This document shows, in pieces, positions 60,486 through 64,000 of a stretch of DNA of 64,000 nt. The stretch's first letter is position 1. Every line of letters starts with the position of its first letter. The translations under genes were made by a program, and so were the position numbers. This DNA is from Magnaporthiopsis rhizophila (Eukaryota > Ascomycota > Sordariomycetes > Magnaporthales > Magnaporthaceae). Location of the stretch: positions 5,984 through 69,983 of the forward strand of contig PYSS01000026.1 in the NCBI GenBank assembly GCA_003049465.1, in the 5' to 3' direction. The notes beneath the pieces are model-generated. The model was not told where the DNA came from and did no database searches. It saw only the letters and a list, made by a program, of their open reading frames with translations.

Positions 60486-61421
60486 GGCGGGCGATCGAAG
60501 ACGGCGGGTGGTGGTGGTGAATGTTTAGCCGACAGAAGCGAGCCGGGGGTAGCATCAAACCTCGGTTGGCCAAAGTCGCCGACTGCCCTGCTAGGTGTCC
60601 AGACCCCACTGGACACGCCGCTCAGGGTGACGTCTAGCAGCGCGGCGCGTATGCAGCTGCTCAACGGGTGGTTCGGTATGTAGGTAGGTTCGTAGATTGG
60701 CAGGTACCTAGGTACCTAAGGTATGTATGTATCCGTATGCGTGTAGTGTTATGTTGATGGACGCCTGCTGCTGGTTTCCGAGTCTACTTGACGGGGCCGA
60801 CCACGTGTGATGGTGCTGCTCTGCGGGCTAATGCTAAACCAGCTGCGGGCGGCTGCATTTCTCCCGTCTACCATCGAAAGTCGCGAACTCAATGCGTCGC
60901 GGGCGAGCAGCAGGGCTTGCTATTGGTTTGAAAGAGACACAGAAAACAAAGAAGAATTGCGAAACACGGGCGAAAACGCGGGGTGAGAAAAGGCAGAAAA
61001 AAAGAAAAGAAAAAGCGAAGGAAGGGATTGCCTGCTGTCATGGGTGTCATGGTTCATGTGCTTTTGCGCAGCCTTCTTACAAGGCAAGGAAGGCCCTTGC
61101 TCCACGGGTTGACGGCCACCCCCGCCTTGGGTGCCGGAGCAAGCCGGTCAGCTGCAACTCTGGTTGGTGGCTGAACCCGACCTCCGGCTGGTAGCTCGTG
61201 GAGTCTAGGAACCTTTAATCGGGCTGTGGGGCAGTGAACTACACCTCCCCCCGGGGCCCTCCGGCCTCGGCAAGGCTCCAAATACATGGCGCGGGACACT
61301 GGCGGGCGCCAGAAGGGAGGTCATTGATCTACACAGGCGAACTCCATGGTCAAGCAATGACAGGGGTATCTGATTTGGTCCATTTCCAGTTCGGGATCTT
61401 TTTGTGAAAACCTGGATCTAC
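60486..61421. other. spacer upstream of the second regulator
   Basis: This holds the promoter of the regulator and the 3' UTR of the PPWD1-like gene, both on the minus strand. A dense cluster of GTAGGTAGG, GGTACCTAGGTACCTAAGG and GTATGTATG lies at 60680-60730. No conserved frame. Confidence 0.5.
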
Positions 61422-63461
61422 CTACTGAATGTCAATGTTCAGTATCTTGATCTCCTCCTCTGGTACTTCCTTGTACGTCCGCACGTTCTCGATCCTGTGG
61501 ATCACGTCGAACCCTTGAGTGGCCCTGCCAAATATGGTATGCTTGCCGTCCAGCCACGACTATTGATCCAGGCGTGCAGTGTCAGTTTCGTAGTACAGAG
61601 CAAGTATGATGGAAGGAGAAAGCAAAGACGAGGACTTACAGTCTTCACTGTCGTGATGAAGAACTGGCTGCCGTTGGTGCACGGCCCAGCATTCGCCATA
61701 CTGACCGTGTAGGGCCTGTCGTGCTTCAACGTGCTGAACTCATCCTCAAACCCTCTGCCCCAGATGCTCTCGCCTCCCGTGCCATCCCCCAGCGGGTCGC
61801 CGCACTGGATCATGAATTTGCGAATTACACGGTGGAAAATGGTGTTGTTGTAGTAGCCGCGCCTGGAGTGCGTCACAAAATTCTCCACAGCCTTGGGTGC
61901 CGCATCGGGGAACAGCCGGATGTGGATGTCGCCGTACGTTGTGTGGATCACAGCCGACGACCCAGTCTCGGCCTTCTTCTCCTGTGCCTTTTTGGCACCA
62001 CCTATCGCCGTTGGCCTCTCGTTCTGCACGTCCCGCGTCGACTTGGAGATCTCCTCGTCGTTGGTGAACATGTAGAACCGGCCCTTGCCCGCCCCCGTGG
62101 CCACCAGGATGGGATCTCTGACCTCGGATTCTTGCAAAAGTGGATTGTTCGATGCTGCCATCTCCACCGTCGTGACCCCCTTCTTCTGCGGTTGCCCCTG
62201 GTAGATGGCCAGGTTGAGGGCTCGGAAGTTCTCCTCCTTGCCGTAGACCTTGACGACTTGGTTCGTGTACGTGTTGAGGACTTTCACGCCCAAAATTGAC
62301 CCGTATATGATGAAGTGGTCCGACTCGTCGAATATGACCTTGACCTTCTCCGCCAACGCCGGGGCGTCGAGCTCGCGCTCCTGCACCAAACGCCGCCGGA
62401 ACTCGGCCTCGTCGAGCTTCTGCAGTGCCGTGCCGGCCTGCTGCATCTCCTCGGCCGTCTGGATGGATTCATCGTAGGTCCGGTATAGCTTTGCCGTGGC
62501 AAAGTCAAAGATACGGATTTTGCGGTCCGGGGTCGAGTAGGTCGCCAGTCGCTGCCCCGAAGGCGATATCGTGAGGGATGTCGGAGCGGACTTGGCCTTC
62601 TTGAACTCAAAGAGGTTTGTGGCGCTCTTGTACTCGAAGACATTGTCCGGTTTCTCGTAGCGCCCGTTTGGTCTCCAGTATTCCACCATGCCGCCCTCAT
62701 CCGCCGAAACAACGCAGTCGTAGACGTCGTTGAAGGCCATAAGAGTCACCACGCTCCTGTGGAGGCCCTTGATGGTGTGCAGAGGCTCGCTCCTCTCCCC
62801 TCTTCCGTCCAGCACGTGTATCAGCGGTTTCTCGGCTTCGGATACGGCGAGTAGTGGTAGCGAGGCGCCCTTCTTATGGACCCAGCACACACACCTGGGG
62901 ACGAACTCGAGCGGGATCATGGCGAGCAGATCAAAGGTGATGACGTCGAAGATCTTGAGGGACTTGTCGGCGCCGGCGGTGGCAAAGCTGCGGCCGTCGG
63001 CGCTCACCGAGACGGATCGAATGTCCCCCTGGTGAGCCTTGAACTCCTTGACGAATTCGATTCCCTGTGCGACCTTTTTCCAGAACTTGACGACGCCGTC
63101 GACCGAGGTCGTGATCAGGAACTCGGTCAGAGGGGTCCAGAGCACGAAAGAGAGCTGCTCCTTGTGCATGAGCGACTTGGAATATCGCGCCGACGTCGGG
63201 AGGGCCGAGGTGTATAGCTTCTCGTACGGCAGCACGCGGCGCTTCTTCTTGGGCGCTTGCGACGGCAGCTGCGGGCCCATGTCACTGTCGGAGGAGCTGT
63301 CTGTATGATGTTAGCAATCCTACCGCCTCCGTTCCTTCCGCGCCACTCGAAGCACACAGCCGCGTTGCCGGGCCGTCCTCACCATCTTCATCTTGGGCGG
63401 CGAAGTCGGCATGGCTTCGCTTGCCGGACTTGACGTCGTCCTCTGGAGCGTTGGTGGACAT
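61422..63461 (-). CDS. WD40-repeat peptidyl-prolyl isomerase (PPWD1-like cyclophilin)
   Basis: Exons on the minus strand are 63383-63461, 61640-63300 and 61422-61559; 626 codons with stop (625 aa). Donors are GTGAGG and GTAAGT. Residues 1-50 are charged and disordered (KKKRRVLPYEKLY). WD40 repeats follow, including LWTPLTEFLITTSVDGVVKFW, HQGDIRSVSVSADGRSFATAG, ADKSLKIFDV and PDRKIRIFDFAT. The cyclophilin domain (about 465-625) has VIHTTYGDIHIRLFPDAAP, VENFVTHSRRGYYNNTIFHRVI, FMIQCGDPLGDGTGGESIW and ANAGPCTNGSQFFITTVKT, with the catalytic Arg in FHRVI intact. PPWD1 is a nuclear spliceosome-associated isomerase. The exon joint KT+SWLDGKHTIFG restores the end of the domain. Confidence 0.95.
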
Positions 63462-64000
63462 GTTCGATCGCCGGCTCTGCGCCGCCTTAGATCACAGCCC
63501 AAGGAGGTCTCGGTGAGATAAAGCACGGCCGCTAGCCCGCTGAGAACCCCAGGCCCTCAGATTGAAGCGTAACGGAATCAGGCTGGTGTGGGCGCGATGT
63601 GGACTCTGAATTGATGCTTTTCGCCTCGGAGGAATTTCTGCCACTGGCAAGAGCCAGGGTTCAATCGAGTGATTGCGCGACGCGTTCCCCAGGCGGGAAC
63701 TAAATGAGTGGGGTTCCGCCATCCATCCATGCTAGACGGGCAGTGCGGATGCAAACTTCAATTGATGCAGGCGGCTCGGGTTACCACTCTGAGGGTGTGG
63801 GAGGCGCCAGTTTCCGAGTCGAAGCTTGATAGGTAGAGCAATCTCACCAGATGCAGAGCATGCATGAGTGCTGTTTATATTCATGATGCTTTACCTAAGG
63901 GAATTCGCGCCTTCAGGCGGCGCGCCAGCACCTGGAACCGCCGTTGACTTCAGTGGGGAACCGATGGCCAACTCATACAGCAGGTTAATCGACTCGATGA
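63462..64000. other. upstream spacer at the window end
   Basis: This contains the promoter of the PPWD1-like gene. I see no reading frame with family features before the window ends. Confidence 0.5.

Noticed and set aside
1..64000. Transposons, CRISPR arrays, rRNA, operons or a biosynthetic gene cluster
   Set aside because: No transposase or reverse-transcriptase motifs, no regularly spaced repeats, no rRNA cores, and no core biosynthetic enzyme (polyketide, peptide or terpene synthase) were seen. The genes have introns and their own promoters.

Overview
This window is nuclear DNA of a filamentous ascomycete (Pezizomycotina, most likely a Sordariomycete). The coding DNA is GC-rich, and genes carry short 50-130 nt introns with GTANGN-type donors and CTAAC/CTGAC branch points. 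Fungus-specific families are present: Zn2Cys6 regulators, a Git3-type GPCR, an eqolisin, a CVNH protein and an HCNGP-like protein. Monocistronic genes sit on both strands with long intergenic spacers. There is no operon, CRISPR array, rRNA or recognisable transposon. All gene models were built by hand from reading frames, splice signals and family conservation; every complete multi-exon model closes to a whole number of codons, but none has transcript support.

Layout. 0-12 kb is dense housekeeping: the 3' part of a DUF3712 protein (+), an HCNGP/SAP30BP-like factor (-) divergent from proteasome beta7/Pre4 (+), glutamine:fructose-6-phosphate aminotransferase Gfa1 (-) and the 19S ATPase Rpt4 (-). 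A Zn2Cys6 regulator in eight exons follows at 13.6-16.4 kb (+). From 16.4 to 31.7 kb is a 15.3-kb low-complexity desert (poly-A with an ambiguous base, long GT tracts, CT-rich leaders) in which I find one gene, a 54-codon Cys-rich protein at 25.1 kb (+). 31.7-41 kb holds a Git3-like GPCR (+), a dienelactone-hydrolase-family protein (+), a small charged nuclear-type protein (+), an intron-containing tRNA-Pro(AGG) (+) and a secreted G1-family glutamic peptidase (-). 44-49.2 kb is a large ABCC transporter (-). 51.8-57.2 kb has cytochrome c1 (+), an MBD4-like DNA glycosylase (+) and a secreted ten-cysteine CVNH protein (+). 57.5-60.5 kb is a second Zn2Cys6 regulator (-) whose best gene model needs a 6-nt microexon, and 61.4-63.5 kb is the WD40-cyclophilin PPWD1 homologue (-).

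How the genes relate. There is no obvious metabolic cluster. Two proteasome subunits (one 20S, one 19S) lie within about 8 kb on either side of Gfa1. The secreted peptidase, the CVNH protein, the ABCC pump and the GPCR are the environment-facing genes. The most unusual items are the 6-nt microexon, the tiny conserved-looking Cys protein in the desert, a tandem NAG acceptor run in the ABCC gene, a 94-nt near-pure G tract in a bidirectional promoter, and the glycosylase with its catalytic Asp block followed by a low-complexity insert.
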